A stretch of 64,000 bases of DNA, from contig JAMKCF010000022.1 in assembly GCA_023634235.1 (NCBI GenBank), positions 62,001-126,000 on the forward strand. The letters are read 5' to 3'. Every line of letters begins with the position of its first letter. Positions within the stretch are counted from its first letter, which is position 1. The position numbers and the translations under genes are program-made. Below the pieces are notes generated by a model that worked only from the letters and a program-made list of their open reading frames with translations, was not told the DNA's origin and made no database searches. The DNA comes from Pisaster brevispinus (taxonomy: Eukaryota; Echinodermata; Asteroidea; Forcipulatida; Asteriidae). Below are positions 47,109 to 60,157 of the stretch, one piece after another.

Positions 47109-47646
47109 CTGTACTCTCTAATCTAACAATTAGATATCAGTGACTGTTGATGAGTGGAAGATGTGGTTGTAGTTGCTTCATGGTGATACAGGAAAAGTAA
47201 GAGGCTGAGGTGATTGGGATGTCTTCCTGTTTGAATGATAATATATTATGACTAGTTACATGTACTTTATACAAAAGTTTACGCAAATCCATTTTTATAT
47301 CCAGTTGACATTTTGCACATTTTTTTGCATTGATTGACCTCACAATGGCGGCCAATGCAAGGGGTCAATTCGCTGATACCACAGACTACCACAAAGTGCC
47401 TAATACCTTCCAGGCTAGAACCTGGTGCATGAGTTTCTTCTGTTTGTACAGCTAGCAATATGTGGAAACCCCAAAGCTTGTTTAATGGGATTTAGTCTCA
47501 ACAGTCTCCTGTGCAACTTTGTGACAAGAGCCAGTTGGGCAGGAGAGTATATTGAGATTAGTAGGGTGAAATGGTTCTTGTTTTCTTAGTTTGTAATACA
47601 TTATAGAAATTTCAGGTTGATTTTACTTGAAAATATTTACACTCAC

Positions 47647-47739
47647 CAATCAACATTCTCTTCGGTCATGTGCTTTGGATGCAAAGTGTTATTGTTTCCA
47701 GATCTTCATAACTGTATTCCTTTCTCTACTTTCTGAAGT
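47647..47739 (-). pseudogene. Decayed paralogue of the 46406-46506 exon
   Basis: Minus strand: acceptor GTTTTTACAG, donor TTG|GTGAGT, 93 bp. Its start (ACTTCAGAAAGTAGAGAAA) resembles the start of the 46.4-kb exon (ATTTCAGGAAGGCAGAGAAA), but all three frames contain a stop. Nearby, AGAGCCAGTTGGGCAGGAGA also occurs at both loci (46905 and 47527). Confidence 0.4.
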
Positions 47740-47743
47740 CTGT

Positions 47744-47770
47744 AAAAACAAACAAACAAACAAACAAACA
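47744..47770 (+). repeat. (CAAA)n microsatellite
   Basis: Seven AAAC/CAAA units. Confidence 0.9.
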
Positions 47771-47807
47771 CCACTTGGTTATTGTAGTTATGAATCAGTA
47801 ACTCAGG

Positions 47808-47940
47808 CTTTATTCATCTATAGAACATTTTACAATAACATCTCAATGGGATTTATGTCAGTGCCCTAGTCACTGGGCCAATAACATTCCTGTTATCTTT
47901 CTCAATTCCCAGAGGAGTATACAGCCCTGGGCTTCCTTGC
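47808..47940 (-). repeat. 3' fragment of the tRNA-Leu SINE family
   Basis: On the minus strand GCTGTATACTCCTCTGGGAA, TTGAGAAAGATAACAGGAAT, TTGGCCCAGTGACTAGGGCA and TTATTGTAAAATG match the body of the full copy at 7431-7540. Confidence 0.8.
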
Positions 47941-48187
47941 CTTGTTTGGATGTTACTTGAAGTAACAGCTGGTTTAGTCAAATTGTTATGTAATTTCATC
48001 TTCTTGATACATTTTCCTCCTTCTCTGAGTTGAGGTAAGCTTCAATCTGTAATCATATGAAAGTTCTAAGAGGAGACAGGATGTTTGCTCTTTTACTGTG
48101 ATTGTGAGATGAAGGACAGCAATGCCAGCATTGGCCAAGTTTTTTATGCTAGTATTAAAGCTGTCAGATTGTATAGCGCCCTCTTTG

Positions 48188-48245
48188 ATGTATACATGAG
48201 TAGCCCTGGAAACTGAGAAAAATAACAATGTTATTGGCCCCAAGG
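48188..48245 (+). repeat. Fragment of the tRNA-Leu SINE body
   Basis: GTATACATGAGTAGCCCTGG, AAACTGAGAAAAATAACAAT and TTATTGGCCCCAAGGGC match 7437-7500, opposite in orientation to its neighbour at 47808. Confidence 0.65.
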
Positions 48246-48286
48246 GCTAAACATAACTGATTGAGGCTGTTGGCCCAAATCAATTG

Positions 48287-48560
48287 TAACCAGGGCCACG
48301 TTGCCACCTACTCCTGGGGCTGAAACGAGGTTGATCCCTTCAACCTCCATAAGGACAGGCAAGGGTATGATCCACTAGGAGCCTGGCTGGTAGAGCAGCA
48401 TGCAATACCTTCCCAACTTTGTACGAAGCAATTAAGGTTAACTGCCCTTGAGCGCCTTGCTCAAGGGCACAAGTGTCATGACCGGGATTGGAACCTTACT
48501 CTGCTGCTGACAACACCAAAGCTTTGGTCTGGAAAACTAGACCGTCCGGCCACAACACAT
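48287..48560 (-). repeat. tRNA-derived (type II) SINE
   Basis: Minus strand begins GTGTTGTGGCCGGACGGTCT, includes CCAATCCCGGTCATGACACT and TGTGCCCTTGAGCAAGGCG, then a body that differs from the 7.2-kb copy. Head and first spacer resemble that family; the 3' part is another subfamily. Confidence 0.75.
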
Positions 48561-49778
48561 GGGTGTTGTCGCCCACCACCCATTTCTAAAATATAGCGAA
48601 GGCACTCTCAGTTTTCACTTGGTGCTATTCCGGCCGACTTCACTTGTATCATAATTTGTTTTCAAAGTGGGTTTTTCCAAGTTATGACGTGTTCTATGAA
48701 GGTGTTTGAAATGTGGTAATGGATCGTGATTTACTTTTAGTATTATATCCAATAATGAGTCATAGATACACCCAAGGAATGATCCAAGAAATTGCAAGTA
48801 GTAGATAGTGTAGCTGGGACTTTTGGAGCCTGTGTTTGAATCTGGGCCCAGAAGCTTTGTGCTCATGTTTATGCCTGGGTGGTATACCCAGTGTGTTTGT
48901 GTGGTTATTTGTAGCCCAGGTTGGAAGCAACGGAGGAGTCCAACAGACACTGACGTCCTACCAGGGCTAGGTTATTTGATGATGTTTGGTCTTTTTGCCC
49001 ATGTGTACATAGGCCTGCAAAACATTGCATGTAAAACTCAACTCAACTCAACTTAAACAATTTTTTTGTCTGTTTTTGTTACTGAACTGAATATTAACTA
49101 CTTACTTTGCAAAAATAATTAAAAGTAGGGCATATACACGTAGCTGTTTATGATTTTTAATTAAAAACAACATTGCACTCGATGACTGAGAAACAGTCTA
49201 ATGGAAAGAACTTTAGCTGTAGTGCAGGTTTGTTACAATAGGTTATACAGTAGCACATGATAAAGCAACTATGTTAACAAAACCCTAGAGTTGATTGTAG
49301 AGTTTGGTCTAGTTTAGTAACAGTTTTCTCACTTTAAAGAACTGTAATTCAGACTTAGTACTCTAGATAATCAGTACCCACCTGTCGTGTCGTGACTGTA
49401 CTATAAACAATACTATCAATCTGTGCATACCGTCCTGCATTGTAAATAGATTCAGTGCCAAGTGAAACAAACGTCAATATCCAAACAACAACTAGCAAAT
49501 TATCAAAAGGTCTATTGAGGGCGCACTAAAAGGTCTTTCGAAAGTGCTGTTTGCTCCACATTAAAATGACACAAATTCATGCGCGGAACCTCATTAATAA
49601 AATGTATACCCACAACTTTTTCTCTAATTCAACCATTTGAAGGTGGTGGCTTAAATGAAATGTAGACAAGTAGAAATAAAATGAGCCCCTGGGGTTTTTG
49701 ATTTCCAACTTAAAGTATTTAGGGGTAAAATGTTAGCACTCTTAAGAAGGCCCTATTTTTAAAAATGTAGGGTCATTT
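48561..49778. other. No gene seen before the 313-bp satellite
   Basis: Contains a tRNA-B-box-like GTTTGAATCTGGGCCC at 48832 and a CTCAA run (49037-49052); open frames on both strands are unsupported. Confidence 0.5.
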
Positions 49779-51557
49779 TTCTAGACCAGACTTCCCTGAA
49801 GACCTTTTCTGTGTGGGGACATGGCCAAATCCCAAAACCTGGGCAATTAGGAGCTTTCTACCAAAAAGTGACGCCATCTTTGTTGCCCCAAAAAACCTCA
49901 ATAATTCATGAAATAAAATCGTTGCGGTCTTCAAATATGAACCAGCACCATCGGCGGAGGTGTCCGCAAAAAGTGATCGCCAAAAATTGGCATGTTACCG
50001 GGGGTCGAATTTTTGGAATAATTGACAGGTAGTACCCTGTCGCCATTTTGAATTTTGGGGTCGAAAATAAAAGTGCGATTTGACGGTGCAGCATTCTAGA
50101 CCAGACTTCCCTGAAGACCTTTTCTGTGTGGGGACATGGCCAAATCCCAAAACCTGGGCAATTAGGAGCTTTCTATTCTAACAAAAAGTGACGCCTTTTT
50201 TGTTGCCCAAAAAATCTCAATAATTCATGGAATAAAATCGTTGCGGTCTTCAAATTTGAACCAGCACCATCGGAGGAGGTGTCCGCAAAAAGTGATCGCC
50301 AAAAATCGGCATGTTACAGGGGGTCGAATTTTTGGAATAATTGACAGGTCGCCATTTTGAATTTTGGGGTCGAAAATAAAAGTGCGATTTGACGGTGCAG
50401 CATTCTAGACCAGACTTCCCTGAAGACCTTTTCTGTGTGGGGACATGGCCAAATCCCAAAACCAGGGCAATTAGGAGCTTTCTACCAAAAAGTGACGCCA
50501 TCTTTGTTGCTCAAAAAACCTCAATAATTCATGGAATAAAATCGTTGCGGTCTTCAAATTCGAACCAGAACCATCGGCGGAGGTGTCCGCAAAAGTGATC
50601 GCCAAAAATCAGCATTCTACCGGGGGTCGAATTTTTGGAATAATTGACAGGTAGTACCCTGTCGCCATTTTGAATTTTGGGGTCGAAAATAAAAGTGCGA
50701 TTTGACGGTGCAGCATTCTAGACCAGACTTCCCTGAAAACCTTTTCTGTGTGGGGACGTGACCAAATCCCAAATCCTGGGCAATTAGGTGCTTTCTACCA
50801 AAAAGTGACGCCATCTTTGTTGCCCCAAAAACCTCAATAATTCATGGAATAAAATCGTTGCGGTCTTCAAATTCGAACCATAACCATCGGCGGAGGTGTC
50901 CGCAAAAGTGATCGCCAAAAATCAGCATTCTACCGGGGGTCGAATTTTTGGAATAATTGACAGGTAGTACCTGTCGCCATTTTGAATTTTGGGGTCGAAA
51001 ATAAAAGTGCGATTTGACGGTGCAGCATTCTAGACTAGACTTCCCTGAAAACCTTTTCTGTGTGGGGACATGGCCAAATCCCAAAACCTGGGCAATTAGG
51101 TGCTTTCTACCAAAAAGTGACGCCATCTTTGTTGCCCAAAAAACCTCAATAATTCATGGAATAAAATCGTTGCGGTCTTCAAATTCGAACCAGAACCATC
51201 GACGGAGGTGTCCGCAAAAAGTGATCGCCAAAAATCGGCATTTTACCGGGGGTCGAATTTTTGGAATAATTGACAGGTAGTACCCTGTCGCCATTTTGAA
51301 TTTTGGGGTCGAAAATAAAAGTGCGAGTTGACGGTGCAGATTTCTAGACTAGACTTCCCTGAAGACCTTTTCTGTGTGGGGACGTGGCCAAATCCCAAAA
51401 CCTGGGCAATTAGGAGCTTTCTACCAAAAAGTGACGCCATCTTTGTTGCCCCAAAAAACCTCAATAAGTTATGGAATAAAATCGTTGCGGTCTTCAAATT
51501 CGAACCAGAACCATCGACGGAGGTGTCCGCAAAAAGTGATCGCCAAAAATCGGCATG

Positions 51558-52166
51558 TTACCGGGGGTCGAATTTTTGGAATAATTGACAGGTAGTACCC
51601 TGTCGCCATTTTGAATTTCGGGGTCGAAAATAAAAGTGCGATTTGACGGTGCAGCATTCTAGACTAGACTTCCCTGAAGACCTTTTCTGTGTGGGGACAT
51701 GGCCAAATCCCAAAACCTGGGCAATTAGGAGCTTTTTACCAAAAAGTGACGCCATCTTTGTTGCCCAAAAAACCTCAATAATTCATGGAATAAAATCGTT
51801 GCATTCTTCAAATTCGAACCAGAACCATCGGCGGAGGTGTCCGCAAAAAGTGATCGCCAAAAATCGGCATGTTACCGGGGGTCGAATTTTTGGAATACTT
51901 GACAGGTAGTACCCTGTCGCCATTTTTAATTTTGGGGTCGAAAATAAAAGTGCGATTTGACGGTGCAGATTTCTAGACTAGACTTCCCTGAAGACCTTTT
52001 CTGTGTGGGGACGTGGCCAAATCCCAAAACCTGGGCAATTAGGAGCTTACTACCAAAAAGTGACGCCATCTTTGTTGCCCAAAAAACCTCAATAATTCAT
52101 GGAATAAAATCGTTGCGGTCTTCAAATTCGAACTTGAACCATCGGCGGAGGTGTCCGCAAAAGTGA
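51558..52166 (+). repeat. Block duplicated 6596 bp away (copy 1)
   Basis: The run of two monomers with the private variants CGTTGCATTCTTC, GGAATACTTGACAGG, GAGCTTACTACC and CGAACTTGAACC is repeated at 58154-58762 with the same order and spacing, 21 monomers away. Confidence 0.88.
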
Positions 52167-52299
52167 TCGCCAAAAATCAGCATTCTACCGGGGGTCGAAT
52201 TTTTGGAATAATTGACAGGTAGTACCCTGTCGCCATTTTGAATTTTGGGGTCGAAAATAAAAGTGCGATTTGACGGTGCAGCATTCTAGACTAGACTTC

Positions 52300-55200
52300 C
52301 CTGAAAACCTTTTCTGTGTGGGGACATGGCCAAATCCCAAAACCTGGGCAATTAGGAGCTTTCTATTCTAACAAAAAGTGACGCCTTTTTTGTTGCCCAA
52401 AAAATCTCAATAATTCATGGAATAAAATCGTTGCGGTCTTCAAATTTGAACCAGCACCATCGGAGGAGGTGTCCGCAAAAAGTGATTGCCAAAAATCGGC
52501 ATGTTACAGGGGGTCGAATTTTTGGAATAATTGACAGGTAGTACCCTGTCGCCATTTTGAATTTTGGGGTCGAAAATAAAAGTGCGATTTGACGGTGCAG
52601 CATTCTAGACCAGACTTCCCTGAAGACCTTTTCTGTGTGGGGACATGGCCAAATCCCAAAACCAGGGCAATTAGGAGCTTTCTACCAAAAAGTGACGCCA
52701 TCTTTGTTGCTCAAAAAACCTCAATAATTCATGGAATAAAATCGTTGCGGTCTTCAAATTCGAACCAGAACCATCGGCGGAGGTGTCCGCAAAAGTGATC
52801 GCCAAAAATCAGCATTCTACCGGGGGTCGAATTTTTGGAATAATTGACAGGTAGTACCCTGTCGCCATTTTGAATTTTGGGGTCGAAAATAAAAGTGCGA
52901 TTTGACGGTGCAGCATTCTAGACTAGACTTCCCTGAAAACCTTTTCTGTGTGGGGACGTGACCAAATCCCAAATCCTGGGCAATTAGGTGCTTTCTACCA
53001 AAAAGTGACGCCATCTTTGTTGCCCCAAAAACCTCAATAATTCATGGAATAAAATCGTTGCGGTCTTCAAATTCGAACCAGAACCATCGGCGGAGGTGTC
53101 CGCAAAAGTGATCGCCAAAAATCAGCATTCTACCGGGGGTCGAATTTTTGGAATAATTGACAGGTAGTACCCTGTCGCCATTTTGAATTTTGGGGTCGAA
53201 AATAAAAGTGCGATTTGACGGTGCAGCATTCTAGACTAGACTTCCCTGAAAACCTTTTCTGTGTGGGGACATGGCCAAATCCCAAAACCTGGGCAATTAG
53301 GAGCTTTCTATTCTAACAAAAAGTGACGCCTTTTTTGTTGCCCAAAAAATCTCAATAATTCATGGAATAAAATCGTTGCGGTCTTCAAATTTGAACCAGC
53401 ACCATCGGAGGAGGTGTCCGCAAAAAGTGATCGCCAAAAATCGGCATGTTACAGGGGGTCGAATTTTTGGAATAATTGACAGGTAGTACCCTGTCGCCAT
53501 TTTGAATTTTGGGGTCGAAAATAAAAGTGCGATTTGACGGTGCAGCATTCTAGACCAGACTTCCCTGAAGACCTTTTCTGTGTGGGGACATGGCCAAATC
53601 CCAAAACCAGGGCAATTAGGAGCTTTCTACCAAAAAGTGACGCCATCTTTGTTGCTCAAAAAACCTCAATAATTCATGGAATAAAATCGTTGCGGTCTTC
53701 AAATTCGAACCAGAACCATCGGCGGAGGTGTCCGCAAAAGTGATCGCCAAAAATCAGCATTCTACCGGGGGTCGAATTTTTGGAATAATTGACAGGTAGT
53801 ACCCTGTCGCCATTTTGAATTTTGGGGTCGAAAATAAAAGTGCGATTTGACGGTGCAGCATTCTAGACTAGACTTCCCTGAAAACCTTTTCTGTGTGGGG
53901 ACGTGGCCAAATCCCAAAACCAGGACAATTAGGAGCTTTCTACCAAAAAGTGACGCCATCTTTGTTGCTCAAAAAACCTCAATAATTCATGGAATAAAAT
54001 CGTTGCGGTCTTCAAATTCGAACCAGAACCATCGGCGGAGGTGTCCGCAAAAGTGATCGCCAAAAATCAGCATTCTACCGGGGGTCGAATTTTTGGAATA
54101 ATTGACAGGTAGTACCCTGTCGCCATTTTGAATTTTGGGGTCGAAAATAAAAGTGCGATTTGACGGTGCAGCATTCTAGACTAGACTTCCCTGAAAACCT
54201 TTTCTGTGTGGGGACGTGACCAAATCCCAAATCCTGGGCAATTAGGTGCTTTCTACCAAAAAGTGACGCCATCTTTGTTGCCCCAAAAACCTCAATAATT
54301 CATGGAATAAAATCGTTGCGGTCTTCAAATTTGAACCAGCACCATCGGAGGAGGTGTCCGCAAAAAGTGATCGCCAAAAATCGGCATGTTACAGGGGGTC
54401 GAATTTTTGGAATAATTGACAGGTAGTACCCTGTCGCCATTTTGAATTTTGGGGTCGAAAATAAAAGTGCGATTTGACGGTGCAGCATTCTAGACCAGAC
54501 TTCCCTGAAGACCTTTTCTGTGTGGGGACATGGCCAAATCCCAAAACCAGGGCAATTAGGAGCTTTCTACCAAAAAGTGACGCCATCTTTGTTGCTCAAA
54601 AAACCTCTATAATTCATGGAATAAAATCGTTGCGGTCTTCAAATTCGAACCAGAACCATCGGCGGAGGTGTCCGCAAAAGTGATCGCCAAAAATCAGCAT
54701 TCTACCGGGGGTCGAATTTTTGGAATAATTGACAGGTAGTACCCTGTCGCCATTTCGAATTTTGGGGTCGAAAATAAAAGTGCGATTTGACGGTGCAGCA
54801 TTCTAGACTAGACTTCCCTGAAAACCTTTTCTGTGTGGGGACGTGACCAAATCCCAAATCCTGGGCAATTAGGTGCTTTCTACCAAAAAGTGACGCCATC
54901 TTTGTTGCCCAAAAACCTCAATAATTCATGGAATAAAATCGTTGCGGTCTTCAAATTCGAACCAGAACCATCGGCGGAGGTGTCCGCAAAAGTGATCGCC
55001 AAAAATCAGCATTCTACCGGGGGTCGAATTTTTGGAATAATTGACAGGTAGTACCCTGTCGCCATTTTGAATTTTGGGGTCGAAAATAAAAGTGCGATTT
55101 GACGGTGCAGCATTCTAGACTAGACTTCCCTGAAAACCTTTTCTGTGTGGGGACATGGCCAAATCCCAAAACCTGGGCAATTAGGAGCTTTCTATTCTAA

Positions 55201-55440
55201 CAAAAAGTGACGCCTTTTTTGTTGCCCAAAAAATCTCAATAATTCATGGAATAAAATCGTTGCGGTCTTCAAATTTGAACCAGCACCATCGGAGGAGGTG
55301 TCCGCAAAAAGTGATTGCCAAAAATCGGCATGTTACAGGGGGTCGAATTTTTGGAATAATTGACAGGTAGTACCCTGTCGCCATTTTGAATTTTGGGGTC
55401 GAAAATAAAAGTGCGATTTGACGGTGCAGCATTCTAGACC
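52300..55440 (+). repeat. Trimer higher-order repeat (~942 bp) in the 313-bp satellite
   Basis: Diagnostic variants (TTTCTATTCTAACAAAAAG, CTTTTTTGTTGCCC, GGAGGAGGTGTCC, TTACAGGGGGTCG) return every 940-945 bp at 52504, 53449, 54389 and 55333, that is every third monomer. Confidence 0.88.
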
Positions 55441-58153
55441 AGACTTCCCTGAAGACCTTTTCTGTGTGGGGACATGGCCAAATCCCAAAACCAGGGCAAT
55501 TAGGAGCTTTCTACCAAAAAGTGACGCCATCTTTGTTGCTCAAAAAACCTCAATAATTCATGGAATAAAATCGTTGCGGTCTTCAAATTCGAACCAGAAC
55601 CATCGGCGGAGGTGTCCGCAAAAGTGATCGCCAAAAATCAGCATTCTACCGGGGGTCGAATTTTTGGAATAATTGACAGGTAGTACCCTGTCGCCATTTT
55701 GAATTTTGGGGTCGAAAATAAAAGTGCGATTTGACGGTGCAGCATTCTAGACTAGACTTCCCTGAAAACCTTTTCTGTGTGGGGACGTGACCAAATCCCA
55801 AATCCTGGGCAATTAGGTGCTTTCTACCAAAAAGTGACGACATCTTTGTTGCCCCAAAAACCTCAATAATTCATGGAATAAAATCGTTGCGGTCTTCAAA
55901 TTCGAACCAGAACCATCGGCGGAGGTGTCCGCAAAAGTGATCGCCAAAAATCAGCATTCTACCGGGGGTCGAATTTTTGGAATAATTGACAGGTAGTACC
56001 CTGTCGCCATTTTGAATTTTGGGGTCGAAAATAAAAGTGCGATTTGACGGTGCAGCATTCTAGACTAGACTTCCCTGAAAACCTTTTCTGTGTGGGAACG
56101 TGACCAAATCCCAAATCCTGGGCAATTAGGTGCTTTCTACCAAAAAGTGACGCCATCTTTGTTGCCCCAAAAACCTCAATAATTCATGGAATAAAATCGT
56201 TGCGGTCTTCAAATTCGAACCAGAACCATCGGCGGAGGTGTCCGCAAAAGTGATCGCCAAAAATCAGCATTCTACCGGGGGTCGAATTTTTGGAATAATT
56301 GACAGGTAGTACCCTGTCGCCATTTTGAATTTTGGGGTCGAAAATAAAAGTGCGATTTGACGGTGCAGCATTCTAGACTAGACTTCCCTGAAAACCTTTT
56401 CTGTGTGGGGACATGGCCAAATCCCAAAACCTGGGCAATTAGGTGCTTTCTACCAAAAAGTGACGCCATCTTTGTTGCCCAAAAAACCTCAATAATTCAT
56501 GGAATAAAATCGTTGCGGTCTTCAAATTCGAACCAGAACCATCGACGGAGGTGTCTGCAAAAGTGATCGCCAAAAATCAGCATTCTACCGGGGGTCGAAT
56601 TTTTGGAATAATTGACAGGTAGTACCCTGTCGCCATTTTTAATTTTGGGGTCGAAAATAAAAGTGCGATTTGACGGTGCAGCATTCTAGACTAGACTTCC
56701 CTGAAAACCTTTTCTGTGTGGGGACATGGCCAAATCCCAAAACCTGGGCAATTAGGAGCTTTCTACCAAAAAGTGACGCCATCTTTGTTGCACAAAAAAC
56801 CTCAATAATTCGAGGAATAAAATCGTTGCAGTCTTCAAATTCGAACCAGAACCATCGGGGGAGGCGTCCGCAAAAAATGATCGCCAGAAATCGGCATGTT
56901 ACCGGGGGTCGAACTTTTGGATTATCTGACAGGTAGTACCCTTTCGCCATTTTGAATTTTGGGGTCGAAAATAAAAGTGCGATTTGACGGTGCAGCATTC
57001 TAGACTAGACTTCCCTGAAAACCTTTTCTGTGTGGGGACATGGCCAAATCCCAAAACCTGGGCAATTAGGTGCTTTCTACCAAAAAGTGACGCCATCTTT
57101 GTTGCCCAAAAAACCTCAATAATTCATGGAATAAAATCGTTGCGGTCTTCAAATTCGAACCAGAACCATCGACGGAGGTGTCCGCAAAAGTGATCGCCAA
57201 AAATCAGCATTCTACCGGGGGTCGAATTTTTGGAATAATTGACAGGTAGTACCCTGTCGCCATTTTTAATTTTGGGGTCGAAAATAAAAGTGCGATTTGA
57301 CGGTGCAGCATTCTAGACTAGACTTCCCTGAAAACCTTTTCTGTGTGGGGACATGGCCAAATCCCAAAACCTGGGCAATTAGGAGCTTTCTACCAAAAAG
57401 TGACGCCATCTTTGTTGCACAAAAAACCTCAATAATTCGAGGAATAAAATCGTTGCAGTCTTCAAATTCGAACCAGAACCATCGGGGGAGGCGTCCGCAA
57501 AAAATGATCGCCAGAAATCGGCATGTTACCGGGGGTCGAATTTTTGGAATAATTGACAGGTAGTACCCTGTCGCCATTTTGAATTTTGGGGTCGAAAATA
57601 AAAGTGCGATTTGACGGTGCAGCATTCTAGACTAGACTTCCCCGAAGACCTTTTCTGTGTGGGGACATAGCCAAATCCCAAAACCTGGGCAATTAGGTGC
57701 TTTCTACCAAAAAGTGACGCCATCTTTGTTGCCCAAAAAACCTCAATAATTCATGGAATAAAATCGTTGCGGTCTTCAAATTCGAACCAGCACCGTCGGG
57801 GGAGGTGTCCGCAAAAAGTGATCGCCAAAAATCGGCATGTTACGGGGGGTCGAACTTTTGGATTATCTGACAGGTAGTACCCTTTCGCCATTTTGAATTT
57901 TGGGGTCGAAAATAAAAGTGCGATTTGACGGTGCAGCATTCTAGAGTAGACTTCCCTGAAAACCTTTTCTGTGTGGGGACATGGCCAAATCCCAAAACCT
58001 GGGCAATTAGGTGCTTTCTACCAAAAAGTGACGCCATCTTTGTTGCCCAAAAAACCTCAATAATTCATGGAATAAAATCGTTGCGGTCTTCAAATTCGAA
58101 CCAGAACCATCGACGGAGGTGTCCGCAAAAAGTGATCGCCAAAAATCGGCATT

Positions 58154-58762
58154 TTACCGGGGGTCAAATTTTTGGAATAATTGACAGGTAGTACCCTGTC
58201 GCCATATTGAATTTCGGGGTCGAAAATAAAAGTGCGATTTGACGGTGCAGCATTCTAGACTAGACTTCCCTGAAGACCTTTTCTGTGTGGGGACATGGCC
58301 AAATCCCAAAACCTGGGCAATTAGGAGCTTTTTACCAAAAAGTGACGCCATCTTTGTTGCCCAAAAAACCTCAATAATTCATGGAATAAAATCGTTGCAT
58401 TCTTCAAATTCGAACCAGAACCATCGGCGGAGGTGTCCGCAAAAAGTGATCGCCAAAAATCGGCATGTTACCGGGGGTCGAATTTTTGGAATACTTGACA
58501 GGTAGTACCCTGTCGCCATTTTTAATTTTGGGGTCGAAAATAAAAGTGCGATTTGACGGTGCAGATTTCTAGACTAGACTTCCCTGAAGACCTTTTCTGT
58601 GTGGGGACGTGGCCAAATCCCAAAACCTGGGCAATTAGGAGCTTACTACCAAAAAGTGACGCCATCTTTGTTGCCCAAAAAACCTCAATAATTCATGGAA
58701 TAAAATCGTTGCGGTCTTCAAATTCGAACTTGAACCATCGGCGGAGGTGTCCGCAAAAGTGA
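58154..58762 (+). repeat. Block duplicated 6596 bp away (copy 2)
   Basis: Partner of 51558-52166; nearly identical, so the long-range copy is recent. Confidence 0.88.
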
Positions 58763-59742
58763 TCGCCAAAAATCAGCATTCTACCGGGGGTCGAATTTTT
58801 GGAATAATTGACAGGTAGTACCCTCTCGCCATTTTTAATTTTGGGGTCGAAAATAAAAGTGCGATTTGACGGTGCAGCATTCTAGACTAGACTTCCCTGA
58901 AAACCTTTTCTGTGTGGGGACATGGCCAAATCCCAAAACCTGGGCAATTAGGAGCTTTCTACCAAAAAGTGACGCCATCTTTGTTGCACAAAAAACCTCA
59001 ATAATTCATGGAATAAAATCGTTGCAGTCTTCAAATTCGAACCAGAACCATCGGGGGAGGCGTCCGCAAAAAGTGATCGCCAGAAATCGGCATGTTACCG
59101 GGGGTCGAATTTTTGGAATAATTGACAGGTAGTACCCTGTCGCCATTTTGAATTTTGGGGTCGAAAATAAAAGTGCGATTTGACGGGGCAGCATTCTAGA
59201 CTAGACTTCCCCGAAGACCTTTTCTGTGTGGGGACATAGCCAAATCCCAAAACCTGGGCAATTAGGTGCTTTCTACCAAAAAGTGACGCCATCTTTGTTG
59301 CCCAAAAAACCTCAATAATTCATGGAATAAAATCGTTGCGGTCTTCAAATTCGAACCAGCACCGTCGGGGGAGGTGTCCGCAAAAAGTGATCGCCAAAAA
59401 TCGGCATGTTACGGGGGGTCGAACTTTTGGATTATCTGACAGGTAGTACCCTTTCGCCATTTTGAATTTTGGGTTCGAAAATAAAAGTGCGGTTTGACGG
59501 TGGAGAATGATAGACTGGACTTCCCTGAAGACCTTTTCGGTGTGGGGAATCATAGAGTAGGTTGTTTGGGGACATGGCCAAATTCCCAAACCTTGGGAAT
59601 TATGAGCTTTTTACCAAAATGTGGCGACATCATTGTGACCAAAAAATCCGAGCCAGCACCATCGGGGGAGGTGCCCGCAGCGAGTTGTCGCCACAGGCTA
59701 TTTTGAATTTTTGAGTAACAAATTAAAGTGCGATTTGACGGC

Positions 59743-60157
59743 AAAAAAAACCCAACAAATTTTCTTTGATAAAAGAAGTTGTGCAGTTAAGTTTCGAACC
59801 AGTGGATCGGCCCCTTGAATGGTTAAATACAATTTACAGACCATCTGGAAGACTGTAGGATTGTTATAAGTTAGTTTAACATATTTTTTGGAATAGGGCC
59901 AGAATATTTGAGATAAGCGTTACCAGTTATCAAGTGGTGAGGTTTTATTACTATGTCCCAAATGGACTTTTCTGCAATCGAGGGTAAACAAGTGATTGGC
60001 ATTTCGAGATGGTTATAAAGTTTTAAAAGTTGCCTCTGGACATCATTTCATATCTGGGTCAAAAATAAGGCCAGTTTGACCAATCTCTCTTATTTCCGTC
60101 TTTTGTTTTCCATACTACGTTTGTTCGTTTCTGTATATTCAAAAGTTGGTTGCTTAC
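59743..60157. other. Between satellite and candidate first exon, nothing seen
   Basis: No repeats of the satellite and no supported coding sequence. Confidence 0.5.

Larger units (their letters stand above)
49779..59742 (+). repeat. 313-bp satellite array, about 32 monomers
   Basis: Head-to-tail monomers of ~313-315 bp: CAGCATTCTAGACTAGACTT, CCTTTTCTGTGTGGGGACAT, GGGCAATTAGGAGCTTTCTA, AAAAAGTGACGCCATCTTTG, ATTCATGGAATAAAATCGTT, GGTGTCCGCAAAAAGTGATC, CGGGGGTCGAATTTTTGGAA, GACAGGTAGTACCCTGTC, GAATTTTGGGGTCGAAAATA. The edges are more diverged than the core. Short frames of 60-90 codons recur in every monomer on both strands and are not genes. Confidence 0.97.

Noticed and set aside
48615..48950. 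111-codon minus-strand ORF
   Set aside because: No family resemblance or splice signals, and it lies among SINE fragments.
49779..59742. Repeated 60-119-codon frames in the 313-bp satellite as a gene family
   Set aside because: They occur in every monomer on both strands and end at the same monomer positions; the unit is not a multiple of three and no family is recognisable.
49779..59742. CENP-B box in the 313-bp monomer
   Set aside because: TTCGAACCAGAACC has the first half of the box spacing but lacks the CGGG half; no match on either strand.
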